This document shows, piece by piece, positions 28,960 to 38,771 of a stretch of DNA of 64,000 nucleotides (positions are counted from its first letter, which is position 1; each line of letters begins with the position of its first letter). A model generated the notes under the pieces. That model worked only from the letters and a program-made list of their open reading frames with translations, did not search any database and was not told the origin of the DNA. A program made the position numbers and the translations under genes. Source of the DNA: Rhizobium sp. CF122 (GTDB taxonomy: Bacteria; Pseudomonadota; Alphaproteobacteria; Rhizobiales; Rhizobiaceae); assembly GCF_000282035.1 (NCBI RefSeq), contig NZ_AKKA01000009.1, positions 62,001 to 126,000 on the forward strand, read 5' to 3'.

Positions 28960-30186
28960 GTGACAAACAGCGCAATGACGGCAGAGAGGCACTCTGCGGA
29001 ACAGACGGTTTTCGGCATCATCATGGCCGTGAGCTTCTGCCACCTCCTCAACGACACAATGCAGTCGCTGATCCCTGCTCTTTATCCGATGATCAAGGAC
29101 GGCTACGGTCTTGACTTCACGCAGATCGGCTTCCTTGGCCTCGTGTTCCAAGTTACTGCATCGCTTCTACAGCCGCTGATCGGCATCTATACTGACAAGC
29201 GCCCGTTGCCTTACTCGTTGACTGTCGGCATGGGCTTCACGCTGATCGGCCTGGTGCTGCTTGCCTACGCGCACGCCTATTGGGTGCTGCTCATTGGCGC
29301 CGGCGTCGTCGGCCTCGGCTCGGCCGTGTTCCATCCGGAATCCTCACGCGTTGCCCGGCTGGCTTCGGGCGGACGCCATGGCCTTGCCCAATCGCTGTTT
29401 CAGGTTGGCGGCAATTTCGGCTCGGCGATCGGTCCGCTGTTGGCAGCCTTCATCGTGCTGCCGCGTGGCCAGCATAGCGTTGCATGGTTCTCGCTTGCAG
29501 CGCTGACCGGCATGATCATCCTGTGGCGCGTCGGTGCCTGGTATGCGGACCACCGCAAGAACAATGCCGGTCGCAAGGCAGTGGTACCTGCCGTACATGT
29601 CCCGCGCGCGGAGGTCATTGCGTCGATCGGCGTCCTGGCACTGCTGGTGTTCTCGAAGTACGTCTACATGACAAGCCTTTCGAGCTACTACACCTTCTAC
29701 ATGATGGAGCGCTTCGGCGTGTCGGTACAGCACGCGCAGATTCTGCTGTTCGTATTCCTCGGCGCCGTTGCCATCGGCACGGTCGCCGGCGGTCCTGTTG
29801 TCGACTGGTTCGGCACCAAGTTCGTGATCTGGTTCTCGATCCTCGGCGCCCTGCCCTTCACGCTTGCCCTGCCTTATGCCGACTACAGCTGGACGGTCTT
29901 CCTGACCTTCCTGATCGGCGTCATCCTCGCCTCCGCCTTCTCGGCGATTGTCGTCTTCGCCCAGGAGCTGGTTCCGGGACGCGTCGGCATGATTGCCGGC
30001 TTGTTCTTCGGCTTTGCCTTCGGTATCGGCGGTATCGGCGCAGCGGGCCTCGGCATGGTGGCCGACCACATGGGCATCGAATTCGTTTATCGCATCTGCT
30101 CGTATCTGCCGCTGCTTGGCCTGCTGACCATCTTCCTGCCCGATATTGGCAAGGGCCGCCGCCATGCTGCGAAAACCGGCAGTTAA
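28960..30186 (+). CDS. MFS transporter, fosmidomycin-resistance (Fsr) type
   Basis: The 408-aa transporter has about 12 membrane helices and the Fsr family features CHLLNDTMQSLIPALYPM in TM1 and GLGSAVFHPESSRVARLASGGRHGLAQS after TM4 (read in parts). Fsr proteins export fosmidomycin and related phosphonate-like or other small molecules. The GTG at 28960 has GGAG 7 nt upstream; an ATG at 28975 lacks one. It is divergent from an AraC regulator with a 94-bp spacer. A bidirectional terminator follows. Confidence 0.88.
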   Translation: MTNSAMTAERHSAEQTVFGIIMAVSFCHLLNDTMQSLIPALYPMIKDGYGLDFTQIGFLGLVFQVTASLLQPLIGIYTDKRPLPYSLTVGMGFTLIGLVLLAYAHAYWVLLIGAGVVGLGSAVFHPESSRVARLASGGRHGLAQSLFQVGGNFGSAIGPLLAAFIVLPRGQHSVAWFSLAALTGMIILWRVGAWYADHRKNNAGRKAVVPAVHVPRAEVIASIGVLALLVFSKYVYMTSLSSYYTFYMMERFGVSVQHAQILLFVFLGAVAIGTVAGGPVVDWFGTKFVIWFSILGALPFTLALPYADYSWTVFLTFLIGVILASAFSAIVVFAQELVPGRVGMIAGLFFGFAFGIGGIGAAGLGMVADHMGIEFVYRICSYLPLLGLLTIFLPDIGKGRRHAAKTGS

Positions 30187-30212
30187 GCCCGTACCGCAGG
30201 ATACGAAACGAC

Positions 30213-30246
30213 AAGGGCCGAGATCACGATCTCGGCCCTTTTAATT
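30213..30246. terminator. Strong terminator between the Fsr pump and the SDR gene
   Basis: A perfect 13-bp stem (AAGGGCCGAGATC at 30213-30225 with its complement at 30228-30240) is followed by a T-rich stretch on the plus strand. The converging SDR gene ends at 30271, so it may act in both directions. Confidence 0.85.
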
Positions 30247-30270
30247 TAAGCTTGGCAAGTCGAACCGGAC

Positions 30271-31038
30271 CTAGATGGCGGTGAACCCGTTGTCGACGAA
30301 GAGATGTGCGCCATTGACGAACATCGACTCGTCGCTGGCGAGATAGAGCGCGGCGCGCGCCACATCCTCCGGCTCGCCGATCCGACCCTGCTGAGCGGCA
30401 ATAGCAGCATCCGACACATCGACGCCAAGGGCCTGCAATTCGCTCACCTCGCGTAACCCATGCGGCGTGCGGATAAAGCCGGGGCAGACGGCATTGCAGC
30501 GAATGTTGCGATCCCTGAACTCCACGCCGATTGCCCGCGCAAACATATGCACGGCGCCCTTCGTCGTGTCGTAAAGCACCTCCATCGGCGTTGCGGCCAC
30601 TGCCGAGATTGACGACGTGCAGACGATGGAACCGCCGCCGGCGGCAATCATCCCCGGCAGCACGGCTCGTGTCATCAGGAACATGGACCGAACGTTCACC
30701 GCATGCAGCCATTCCCACTCCTGAAGTGTCGTTTCCAGGAACGGCTTGATGACGATCGTCCCGGCGTGGTTGAAAAGCACGGTAACAGCGCCGAAGCTTT
30801 CCTCCACTCCCTTGACCGCCTGGATAACTGCCGCCTCGTCGGATACGTCGGCTACCCAGTACTCCGCAACATGACCAGCAGCGCGGATTTCCTCCGCCGT
30901 TTGGCGCGCTGCCGCTTCATTCCGGTCAATGATCGCCACCTTGGCGCCCTCGGCGGCAAAGAGACGGGAGGCTGCCCCACCCATGCCCGTCGCGCCACCG
31001 GAAATGATTGCAACTTTCCCCTTCAGCCGGTCGACCAT
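30271..31038 (-). CDS. Short-chain dehydrogenase/reductase
   Basis: The 255-aa classical SDR has the cofactor motif SGGATGMGG, DVSD, NHAG (the usual NNAG with one change), catalytic Ser in CTSSIS and YDTTK (YxxxK), and PGFIRT. Asp in IIDRN suggests NAD rather than NADP. The ATG at 31038 has AGGGG at 7 nt, which decides it over an upstream TTG. A 403-bp gap separates it from the glycerate kinase gene, so membership of that operon is uncertain. Substrate unknown. Confidence 0.9.
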   Translation of the reverse strand: MVDRLKGKVAIISGGATGMGGAASRLFAAEGAKVAIIDRNEAAARQTAEEIRAAGHVAEYWVADVSDEAAVIQAVKGVEESFGAVTVLFNHAGTIVIKPFLETTLQEWEWLHAVNVRSMFLMTRAVLPGMIAAGGGSIVCTSSISAVAATPMEVLYDTTKGAVHMFARAIGVEFRDRNIRCNAVCPGFIRTPHGLREVSELQALGVDVSDAAIAAQQGRIGEPEDVARAALYLASDESMFVNGAHLFVDNGFTAI

Positions 31039-31044
31039 GACCAA

Positions 31045-31441
31045 TCCCCTTGTTTTTTTGTTCCGCCGTCGCTCACTCTAGCTTGAGCGAACGCCCAAGC
31101 ATCCAGTGTTGAAGGGAGTCCCTTCCAATGTCCAGACATACGGCACGCGGGGTCGTTAACCTTACCAAATAACCAACAGAACAGCTTTCGGTTGTCTCAA
31201 CGCGCGACACCCGGCATTGGTATTTCCAGCGGCTCACCATCAGCCGCGGTCCGGAAGGGGTCCGGATCGATAGAGCCCGCCCCGAGGGGCCTGGGGCGGG
31301 CTTCCTCAAACACAACAAAGACATAAGCGTCGCCGGATCGTGCCGTACAGACTTGCAGCATACTGATTTGGCGCTGCGGCACTTCACGCATGACGCCGCC
31401 AACTGGCACACGCTAAGGCTGATCGGCCTCTCGCTGCAGCC
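31045..31441. other. Gene-free stretch with a GC-rich hairpin
   Basis: No supported gene lies here; short minus-strand frames show no start site or family features. AGCCCGCCCC (31274-31283) pairs perfectly with GGGGCGGGCT (31293-31302) over a 9-nt loop. No T run follows on either side, so a transcript-end or pausing role for the operon ending at 31442 is possible but not shown. Confidence 0.5.
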
Positions 31442-32701
31442 CTACGTTACAAGAAAAGCGCGGAAATCATTCACGTTGGTACCCGTCGGTCCGGGTACAA
31501 AGAGATCGCCGGCGAGGTTGAAGGCCGACCACGCATCATGACCCGCAAGGAACGCGCGCGCATCGCCGCCGGCGCTCCTGATGCGCGCCACCGTCCCGCC
31601 GTCGCAAAAGGCGCCGGCATTGTCTTCGGAGCCGTCGATGCCGTCGGTATCCGCAGCCATTGCCACAACGCCGTCGACACCTTGAAGATCGATCGCGGCC
31701 GAGAGAAGAAGCTCGGAATTTCGTCCGCCCTTGCCGTACGTTCCAGCTCCGATACTGACGGTGGTCTCCCCGCCAGAAAGCAGCACGAGAGGCTTTGGAG
31801 CCGGAGGCCTTGCGGAGAACTCACGAGCGAGCGCCGCATGCATCCGGCCGATATCCTTCGCCTCTCCTTCGATCGAATCCGAAAGAATGAGGGGGTGCAC
31901 GCCAAGGGATCTCGCCCGATCGGCAGCCGCCTCCAAGGACACGCGCGCCGAGGCAATCACATGAACCTCGTTGTTGGCGAATACGTTGTCGCCGGCGGCT
32001 GGCGCTCTCCTATTCCGGATGCAGTCGATTACGCGCGCCGGGAGATCGATCCGATAGTCCCGAATCACTCGGAGCGCCTCCTCCGCATCGCTGTTGTCTG
32101 GAACCGTAGGCCCTGACGCAACGAAGGCCGGATTGTCTCCCGGAACATCTGACACAACGAGGCTGACTACCCTGGCCGGGTAGGCAAGGGCGGCAAGCCG
32201 TCCTCCCTTGATGCGAGAGAAATGCTTCCGCACGACGTTCATGCCTGAGATGGGAGCCCCCGAGGCCAGCAGTGCTTCGTTCAAGGCGCTTTCGTCGGCG
32301 AGGGTAAAGCCAGTCGGCGGTGCCGGCAGGAGGGCTGAGCCGCCGCCGGATATCAGCGCAATGACCAGATCGTCGGAGGTCAGCCCATGCACATGGTTTA
32401 TCAGCGCCTCTGCCGCAACGAGGCCAGCCCTGTCCGGGACGGGATGAGCCGCCTGCAGAATTTTGGTCGACCGGCAGTCCGCGATTGGCCCATGCCTGGC
32501 AACAGCGAGACCTTCGAACGGATAAGACCAGGCACGCTCGAATGCAGCCGCCATTTGGCTCGCTGCCTTCCCGGCTCCGATAACAATTGTCCGGCCTTTC
32601 GGCGGATCTGGCAGGTGGCGGACCAATGCCTCGTAGGGGTCGGCAGCCTTGACCGCCTCATGAAACAGGGTTTGCAGGAAAGCTCGTGAATCGGAAATCA
32701 A
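31442..32701 (-). CDS. Glycerate 2-kinase, MOFRL family (GckA/TtuD type)
   Basis: The 419-aa protein phosphorylates D-glycerate to 2-phosphoglycerate, linking tartrate, glyoxylate or polyol breakdown to glycolysis. It has the N-terminal DUF4147 domain (IVIGAGKAASQMA, ISGGGSALLPAP, VRKHFSRIKGGRLA) and the C-terminal MOFRL domain (LLSGGETTVSI, GKGGRNSELLL, ADTDGIDGSEDNAGAF). It lies 36 bp after the first GMC gene in the ABC/GMC operon, which implies that this pathway yields glycerate or hydroxypyruvate. Confidence 0.93.
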   Translation of the reverse strand: MISDSRAFLQTLFHEAVKAADPYEALVRHLPDPPKGRTIVIGAGKAASQMAAAFERAWSYPFEGLAVARHGPIADCRSTKILQAAHPVPDRAGLVAAEALINHVHGLTSDDLVIALISGGGSALLPAPPTGFTLADESALNEALLASGAPISGMNVVRKHFSRIKGGRLAALAYPARVVSLVVSDVPGDNPAFVASGPTVPDNSDAEEALRVIRDYRIDLPARVIDCIRNRRAPAAGDNVFANNEVHVIASARVSLEAAADRARSLGVHPLILSDSIEGEAKDIGRMHAALAREFSARPPAPKPLVLLSGGETTVSIGAGTYGKGGRNSELLLSAAIDLQGVDGVVAMAADTDGIDGSEDNAGAFCDGGTVARIRSAGGDARAFLAGHDAWSAFNLAGDLFVPGPTGTNVNDFRAFLVT

Positions 32702-32737
32702 ACCCTACTCCATTTTTAAACTTCGCTGTCCGAACAC

Positions 32738-34393
32738 TTAGCTGACGATCGCCCTCGCCCTCGGTCGCGTTTCGTTGCGCTCGTGAGCAAAGATCGCTGC
32801 AGGCAGTGGCGGCAATCCCCGGATAAGGTCAGAGCCTCGTTCGCCAATCATTATGGTCGGTGCGTTGGTGTTGCACGATGGAACCCGCGGCATGACCGAC
32901 GAATCGCACACCCGAAGCCCCTCGAGACCATGGACCTTGAGATCGAGACCGACAACAGCTTCCGGCCCCGTCCCCATCTTGCAGGTGCCAACCGGGTGGT
33001 GGTCGGTTTTCGCGTTGGCGCAGCCGTAATCGAACAGCTGCTCGTCGGTCATGACCTTCGGGCCCGGCAATCGCTCGGCCAGAATATAGGGCTTGAGCGC
33101 TGCCTGCTGCATGATCTCGCGGGCGATCTTCAATCCTTCCAGTGACATGACCTTATCATGCAGGTCGGACCAGTAGTTCGGATCGATCAGAGGCGCAGCA
33201 CCCGGATCAGCTGCGGAAAGCCGCACCGTTCCGCGTGAACGTGGGTGCAGGTAGGCCGAGTTCAGGGTCACACCGGCATTCTTCAGGCGCTCGACCCCCG
33301 CCTCGATCCCGGATCCAAGGCCAAGGTGGAACTGAATATCGGGCGACCGCGCATCCGGGTCGGCATACCAGAAGCCTCCGGTCTCAAAGAGGGAGGAGGC
33401 AACCGGACCCGTTCTAAACAGGACATACTGAACGCCGGCCCAGATCGTCCTGTGGAGCTTCGCGACGCCATCGTAGGTGTGATCGCCGGTGCATTCGGAG
33501 ATGACAAAGAGATCGAGATGATCCTGCAGGTTGCCACCAACGCCTGGAAGATCGTGGTGCACCTTGAGCCCTACCGATCGAAGATGGTCAGCAGGACCGA
33601 TCCCCGACTGAAGGAGGAGCTTCGGGGATCCGATCGCACCCGACGATACAAGAACTTCGCGTTCGGCGCGAACGATCTCGGAGCCACGGTCGGTCGCTAT
33701 CTCGACGCCGACGGCGCGATGGCCCTCCAGGACAATGCGCGCCACCCTCGCGCCCGTCCGGACCACCAGGTTCTTCCGTCCTTTAATTGGGGAGAGGTAT
33801 GCCAGCGATGCCGACGAACGGCGACGGTCGCGTTGCGTCAGCTGATAGAAGCCGACACCCGCCTGCTGCCGACCATTGAAATCATGATTATACGGAATGC
33901 CGAGTTCCTGGCCGGCCCGTATGTAGGCATCGCAAATCGGCAAGGGAGAGGCAGGCATCGAGACACCGAGGGGCCCCCCGTAGGAGTGATAATCGTCAGC
34001 AAAGCGCTGATTGTCTTCGGCGCGCTTGAAGTACGGCAGTATGGAGCGATAGTCCCAGCCCTCACATCCATCCTCGCTTGCCCACAGGTCATAGTCTGCC
34101 GCGTTACCGCGGGTATAGAGCTGGGCATTGATCGATGAGCCGCCGCCGATCACCTTAGCCTGCGTATAGCGCAGCACCCTGCCCTTCATGTGCTTCTGCG
34201 GAACTGTCTCCCAGCCCCAGCTCGCAACGCCCTTCGTCATCTTCGCGAAACCCGCGGGCATATGGAACAATGGGTTCCAGTCGCCTCCACCGGCTTCAAG
34301 CAGCAGCACATTAACGTCGGGATCTTCACTCAGCCGGCTGGCCAACACGCATCCCGCGGGGCCTGCTCCGGTAATAATGTAGTCGAAACGCAT
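32738..34393 (-). CDS. GMC oxidoreductase (choline/alcohol dehydrogenase-like)
   Basis: The 551-aa FAD protein has the Rossmann motif ITGAGPAGCVLASRLSE with LLLEAGG, GMC signature 1 (AKVIGGGSSINAQLYTRG), signature 2 (SSGAIGSPKLLLQSGIGP) and the catalytic-His segment DHHPVGTCKMG. It should oxidise a primary or secondary alcohol and pass electrons to an unknown acceptor. It is not an obvious choline dehydrogenase, because no betB or betC gene is near; the neighbours suggest a polyol or sugar-alcohol substrate. The gene follows the SDR by 12 bp. Confidence 0.9.
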   Translation of the reverse strand: MRFDYIITGAGPAGCVLASRLSEDPDVNVLLLEAGGGDWNPLFHMPAGFAKMTKGVASWGWETVPQKHMKGRVLRYTQAKVIGGGSSINAQLYTRGNAADYDLWASEDGCEGWDYRSILPYFKRAEDNQRFADDYHSYGGPLGVSMPASPLPICDAYIRAGQELGIPYNHDFNGRQQAGVGFYQLTQRDRRRSSASLAYLSPIKGRKNLVVRTGARVARIVLEGHRAVGVEIATDRGSEIVRAEREVLVSSGAIGSPKLLLQSGIGPADHLRSVGLKVHHDLPGVGGNLQDHLDLFVISECTGDHTYDGVAKLHRTIWAGVQYVLFRTGPVASSLFETGGFWYADPDARSPDIQFHLGLGSGIEAGVERLKNAGVTLNSAYLHPRSRGTVRLSAADPGAAPLIDPNYWSDLHDKVMSLEGLKIAREIMQQAALKPYILAERLPGPKVMTDEQLFDYGCANAKTDHHPVGTCKMGTGPEAVVGLDLKVHGLEGLRVCDSSVMPRVPSCNTNAPTIMIGERGSDLIRGLPPLPAAIFAHERNETRPRARAIVS

Positions 34394-34405
34394 TTCTCTA
34401 TCCTG

Positions 34406-35185
34406 TTACAAGCGAGGAATGGACAGGCCGCCATCGGCGTTAATCACCGTGCCGGTGGCAAAGCCGAAGTCGCCGGAAGCAAGCGCTGCGCAGATCTTTC
34501 CGAGGTCTTCGGCCTCGCCCCATCGCCTCATCGGCACCAGGCCACTTTCGATGAGGGCGTCATATTTCGATGTCACGCCGGCAGTCATGTCGGTCCGGAT
34601 GATCCCAGGCCGCACTTCGAACACCGCGATTCCTGAATCCGCCAGCCGCAAAGCAAGCCCCTGCGAAAAGGCGGCAAGGCCGGCCTTGCTGATGCAATAA
34701 TCCAGTCGTTCCGGCGAGCTTGCCTCGGCGGAGACAGACGTGATGTTGATGATCGATCTCGGACGATGAGCCGCACCTGTCACGAGCATCGCCTTCACGA
34801 CGGCCTGCGTGAAAAACACCGTGCCCTTGAGGTTCGTCGCCATGATCGTGTCGAAGTTTTCTGGAAGCAAGCCTAGGAAATCGCCGCGAACCACAGCCGC
34901 CATTCCGGCATTGTTGACGAGGCAATCGATGCGCCCAAAGCTCGACAGGACCGCACGCATGGTCTCGTCATGCCTGGAGACGTCGGAAACATCCGCTTGC
35001 AGATAGACGGCATCCACTCCCAAGCCCCGAAGCTCGTCGACGACGTCCCGGCTCTCCTGCGCCGCCCCGACACCGGTGATCGCTATGTTGTAACCGGCCT
35101 TCGCCAGCGCGATCGCGATCCCGAGACCGATGCCGCGGCGTCCGCCGGTGACTATGGCGACTGGCCTTTCAACCTGCTCTGTCAT
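34406..35185 (-). CDS. SDR family oxidoreductase (FabG-like)
   Basis: The 259-aa SDR has TGGRRGIGLG for cofactor binding, DVSD, NNAGMA, catalytic Ser in ITSVSA, YCISK (YxxxK) and a C-terminal NADGG. The Arg pair in GGRRG hints at NADP preference. Its ATG overlaps the stop of the upstream GMC gene by 4 bp (ATGA), so the two are translationally coupled and probably act on successive intermediates. The frame is open further upstream but that part is inside the GMC gene. Confidence 0.9.
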   Translation of the reverse strand: MTEQVERPVAIVTGGRRGIGLGIAIALAKAGYNIAITGVGAAQESRDVVDELRGLGVDAVYLQADVSDVSRHDETMRAVLSSFGRIDCLVNNAGMAAVVRGDFLGLLPENFDTIMATNLKGTVFFTQAVVKAMLVTGAAHRPRSIINITSVSAEASSPERLDYCISKAGLAAFSQGLALRLADSGIAVFEVRPGIIRTDMTAGVTSKYDALIESGLVPMRRWGEAEDLGKICAALASGDFGFATGTVINADGGLSIPRL

Positions 35186-36687
35186 GCGCGTAAATCCTTC
35201 GATGCGATGTGGTCGGCGACCCGCAGCGCCTGACTGGCGACCGTCAGAGCGGGATTCACCGCAGCCGAGGTCGGCAGGAAGCTGGCGTCCACTACAAAGA
35301 GGTTCTGGTGATCGTAGGAACGGCAATAAGGATCCAGCGGCGCGCTCGCGGGGTCGTTGCCGATCCTGACGGTGCCGCACTGGTGAGACGGCGTGCGCTT
35401 GTCGAACGGCTTTGAAAGAACGATCGGGAATCCGATCGACTTGAGGACCGCCTTCAGCTTCCCGACCAGTTCGAGATGCGCATCCCAGTTCGTCCTCTGC
35501 CACTGCAGAACGATGCGCTCCCCATCCACCCTCACGCGGCTTTCCGGGTGAGGTATATCCTCGCTCATTGCATAGAAGTCGATCGCATGGCCCGTAATGT
35601 TCTGGAGCAGCCATTCCGGTGCCCAGGGCAGCGAGCCCTTAAGTACCTTTGCCGAGATTCTGCCCAGCAGTTGAACGTTCCCGAGCGGCGGGCCGCCGTT
35701 TCCATCAGACAAATAGAAATCATTGAAACCGAAGGTTTTCTGATAGATCGACCCATTTCGATAGGTCGGCGAAACAGCGATCACCGCCGACGAATTATGG
35801 TTCATGAAATTCCTCCCGACCTGATTGGAGGAATTTGCAAGCCCGTTCGGATGGCGCATATCGGCCGAACGCAACAGTAGCACGGCGGATTGAACGGCGC
35901 CGGCCGATAGAATGACCAGCTTCGGAGCGACAGCCAGGTCCTCGCCGTTCTTGCGGTAGCGGACGCGCTCGATCCTGCCGTTTCCATCAGCCTCGAGCTT
36001 CATCACCTTCGCGTTCGTCTCGAGGCGGACGTTCGGATATTCCAAGGCCTTGAGGAGAGCAGCGGTCTCCGCATCCATCTTCCCGTCGCGCGAATTCGGA
36101 TGCGCATCCCAGGGTGTCTTGGCCTTCGACAGCCAAGCGTCGATATTCACCCCCAACGGCAGCGAAAACGGGTGCAGGCCTTTCGCCTTCAGTCGCGCTC
36201 TGACATCAGCAATAGGGGGCTCGTCGGGAACAGCCGGATAGTCGTAGTTGCCCGAATGGCCAGGCTCCGTGGGATCATCTCCGAGGTTTCCCCGAACCTC
36301 GTACATCCGTTCTGCGCGGCTATACCAGGGCTCCAGAACCTCATAGGGAAACGGCCATGCGGGCGAGACGCCCTCCCTGTGGCGGATCTCCTCGAAATCT
36401 TCCCGGCGATAGCGCGATAGCACCGCACCGTAGAACTTCGAATTGCCGCCAACATTGTAGTAATTGCCGGGATTGAAGGCCGTACCGTCCGCCTCGTACC
36501 ACACCTCCTTCGGACGAAAATGCCCGCGCTGGAAAATGGCCCGTTGGTCGCGGTTCTCCGGGCGATCGGCAATGAAGTCGCCAGCCTCGAGGATCAGGAT
36601 CTCGGCACCGGTTGCCGCCAGTCCGGCGGCAACGGTGGAACCACCCACGCCCGATCCTATGATGATGATATCAGGTGTGCTGCTCAT
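35182..36687 (-). CDS. GMC oxidoreductase (second, gluconate/glucose-dehydrogenase-like)
   Basis: The 501-aa protein has IIGSGVGGSTVAAGLAATG with LILEAGD, YYNVGGNSKFYGAVLSRYR in the GMC signature-1 position, and the C-terminal HQCGTVRIGNDP and NPALTVASQALRVADHI typical of sugar-oxidising GMC enzymes. It belongs to a different subgroup from the 551-aa GMC protein in the same operon. Electron acceptor and substrate are unknown; no gluconate-2-dehydrogenase small subunit or cytochrome lies adjacent. It starts 19 bp after the ATPase gene. Confidence 0.88.
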   Translation of the reverse strand: MSSTPDIIIIGSGVGGSTVAAGLAATGAEILILEAGDFIADRPENRDQRAIFQRGHFRPKEVWYEADGTAFNPGNYYNVGGNSKFYGAVLSRYRREDFEEIRHREGVSPAWPFPYEVLEPWYSRAERMYEVRGNLGDDPTEPGHSGNYDYPAVPDEPPIADVRARLKAKGLHPFSLPLGVNIDAWLSKAKTPWDAHPNSRDGKMDAETAALLKALEYPNVRLETNAKVMKLEADGNGRIERVRYRKNGEDLAVAPKLVILSAGAVQSAVLLLRSADMRHPNGLANSSNQVGRNFMNHNSSAVIAVSPTYRNGSIYQKTFGFNDFYLSDGNGGPPLGNVQLLGRISAKVLKGSLPWAPEWLLQNITGHAIDFYAMSEDIPHPESRVRVDGERIVLQWQRTNWDAHLELVGKLKAVLKSIGFPIVLSKPFDKRTPSHQCGTVRIGNDPASAPLDPYCRSYDHQNLFVVDASFLPTSAAVNPALTVASQALRVADHIASKDLRA

Positions 36688-36706
36688 TTCGAATATCCAG
36701 ACCAGA

Positions 36707-37822
36707 CTACGCTATACGCGTCTGGCTTTGAGGATCGAAGAACACCGCCTTGTCGAGATTGAACGCCAGGCGGGCGCTCTGCCCCGGCTGAATTCGGGCA
36801 TCCGCGCGCAGACGGGCCACGACTTCCTTCCCACCGAGCTTCGTCACTGCGAACGTATCCGATCCCGCCGGTTCCACCACCTCGATCAGGCAGTCGCTTT
36901 CGGCGAGGGCCTTGGCGTTGCGGTCCGCGCCATCCGGGTCGGTCAGCGCCTCCGGTCGGATGCCGAAGACGATCTCCCGGCCGGCATGCGCCTCAAGCGC
37001 GCCGTTGCCTGATGTGACCGGGAGCCGGACCGGTTCTCCGTGCGGACGCGCCAGCGATACTGTCAATCCCGCGGCCCCCTTCTCGATCGTTCCCGCGAGA
37101 AGATTCATGGCCGGAGACCCCATGAAATCAGCCACGAACATGTTGGCGGGGTTGTTGTAGATCTCAGCAGGCGTTCCAAATTGCTGCACCTCGCCATCCC
37201 GCATGACGGCGATTTTGGTGGCGAGCGTCATTGCCTCGATCTGGTCGTGGGTCACGTAGACGATCGTCGTGCCGGTCGCCTGATGAAGCCGCTTGATTTC
37301 GATACGCATGTCGACACGCAGCTTGGCGTCCAAGTTTGAAAGCGGCTCGTCGAACAGGAAGAGCTTGGGATCGCGGACCAGCGCTCGCCCCATGGCAACG
37401 CGCTGGCGCTGCCCACCCGACAGCTGGCTCGGCTTGCGATTGAGCAGATGGCCGATCTGAAGCACCTTGGCGACCTTGTCGATCGCCTTGTTGCGCTCCT
37501 CGACAGGTACGCCGCGCATTTCCATGCCGAAGGATATATTTCCGGCAACCGTCATGTTGGGATAGAGCGCGTAGCTCTGGAACACCATCGCGATATCGCG
37601 CTTCGAGGGATGCAGGTCGGCGATGCTTCGACCCTCGACGCGGATGTCGCCCGCGGTAATCGATTCCAGGCCGGCGATGGTGTTGAGCAATGTCGACTTG
37701 CCGCAACCAGAGGGGCCGACCAACACGAGGAAGCCGCCCTTCTCCAGTTCAAGGTCGATACCCTTGAGGATCTCCAACGAGCCGAAACGCTTCTTGAGAC
37801 CGGATATTTCGAGGAAGGCCAT
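36707..37822 (-). CDS. Sugar ABC transporter ATPase (UgpC/MalK type)
   Basis: The 371-aa ATPase has intact Walker A GPSGCGKST, signature LSGGQRQR, Walker B LFLFDE, D-loop SNLDAKLR and switch VTHD, followed by the regulatory OB domain with GIRPE. Unlike GlpS and GlpT it is a canonical homodimer-type subunit. It energises the two permeases encoded just upstream (gap 4 bp). These ATPases are often shared between transporters. Confidence 0.92.
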   Translation of the reverse strand: MAFLEISGLKKRFGSLEILKGIDLELEKGGFLVLVGPSGCGKSTLLNTIAGLESITAGDIRVEGRSIADLHPSKRDIAMVFQSYALYPNMTVAGNISFGMEMRGVPVEERNKAIDKVAKVLQIGHLLNRKPSQLSGGQRQRVAMGRALVRDPKLFLFDEPLSNLDAKLRVDMRIEIKRLHQATGTTIVYVTHDQIEAMTLATKIAVMRDGEVQQFGTPAEIYNNPANMFVADFMGSPAMNLLAGTIEKGAAGLTVSLARPHGEPVRLPVTSGNGALEAHAGREIVFGIRPEALTDPDGADRNAKALAESDCLIEVVEPAGSDTFAVTKLGGKEVVARLRADARIQPGQSARLAFNLDKAVFFDPQSQTRIA

Positions 37823-37826
37823 TGGA

Positions 37827-38771
37827 TTATCCTTTGACAGCGCCCGCCATCAGGCCACGCACGAAGTAGCGGCCGGCGAGAATGTAGACGAGGAGTGTGG
37901 GCAAGGCTGCGATCATCGCTGCCGCCATGTTGACGTTGTATTCGACGACACCCGTGGAGGTGTTCACGACGTTGTTGAGAGCCACGGTCATCGGCATGGA
38001 ATCGCCCGTTCCCGCATAGGCCGAGGCAAACAGGAAGTCGTTCCAAATATTCGTGAACTGGTAGATGACCGTGACGACGATGATCGGCAGCGAATTGGGG
38101 AGCATGATGCGGCGGAAAATCTGGAAGAAGCTTGCGCCATCGACCTGCGCCGCCTTCACCAATTCGGTCGGAAAGGCCTCGTAATAGTTACGGAAGAAAA
38201 GCGTCGTGAAGCCGAGACCATAGATGACGTGAACGGTGACGAGATTGACGGTCGGATTGCCGAAACCCAGCGATACGCCAATTTCGTTGCGCAACGTCGC
38301 CCCGAACCGGCCGAGACTGCCAAGGATGGTCGCCATGGGCAGAAGCACCGACTGGAACGGAATGAAGCAGGCAAACAGCATCAGGCCGAATACCAGCGTG
38401 TGGCCGGGGAAGCGCCACTTGGTCAGGATGTAGCCGTTGAGCGCCCCCATGATCGTCGAGATCGCCACAGCCGGGACGACCATCTTGATCGAGTTCCAGA
38501 AGTAACCCTTGATGCCGGCGCAGGTCAGACCGACGCAGGCCTCGCCCCAGGCCTTGAACCAGGGATCGATCGTCGGCGACTGCGGCAAGGCCAGCATATT
38601 GCCACTCTGGATTTCGTCCATCGTCTTGAACGAAGTCACAAGCATGACGAACAACGGCATCAGATAGATGATCGCGAATATGACCAGCAGGCCGTAGATG
38701 AAAATCCGACTGAACATTCTGGAGCGCGCAGCATTGGCCGCGTCGGACATGGTCGAGGTGACAGCGCTCAT
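37827..38771 (-). CDS. CUT1-type sugar ABC transporter permease (MalG-like)
   Basis: The 314-aa permease has six predicted helices and the EAA loop PTELVKAAQVDGASFFQIF. The ATG at 38771 overlaps the stop of the preceding permease by 4 bp (ATGA). The longer open frame upstream lies inside that permease and is not used. Confidence 0.9.
   Translation of the reverse strand: MSAVTSTMSDAANAARSRMFSRIFIYGLLVIFAIIYLMPLFVMLVTSFKTMDEIQSGNMLALPQSPTIDPWFKAWGEACVGLTCAGIKGYFWNSIKMVVPAVAISTIMGALNGYILTKWRFPGHTLVFGLMLFACFIPFQSVLLPMATILGSLGRFGATLRNEIGVSLGFGNPTVNLVTVHVIYGLGFTTLFFRNYYEAFPTELVKAAQVDGASFFQIFRRIMLPNSLPIIVVTVIYQFTNIWNDFLFASAYAGTGDSMPMTVALNNVVNTSTGVVEYNVNMAAAMIAALPTLLVYILAGRYFVRGLMAGAVKG

Noticed and set aside
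31073..31411. 112-codon minus-strand frame between the SDR and glycerate kinase genes
   Set aside because: No ribosome site, no recognisable domain, and it crosses the hairpin at 31274-31302.
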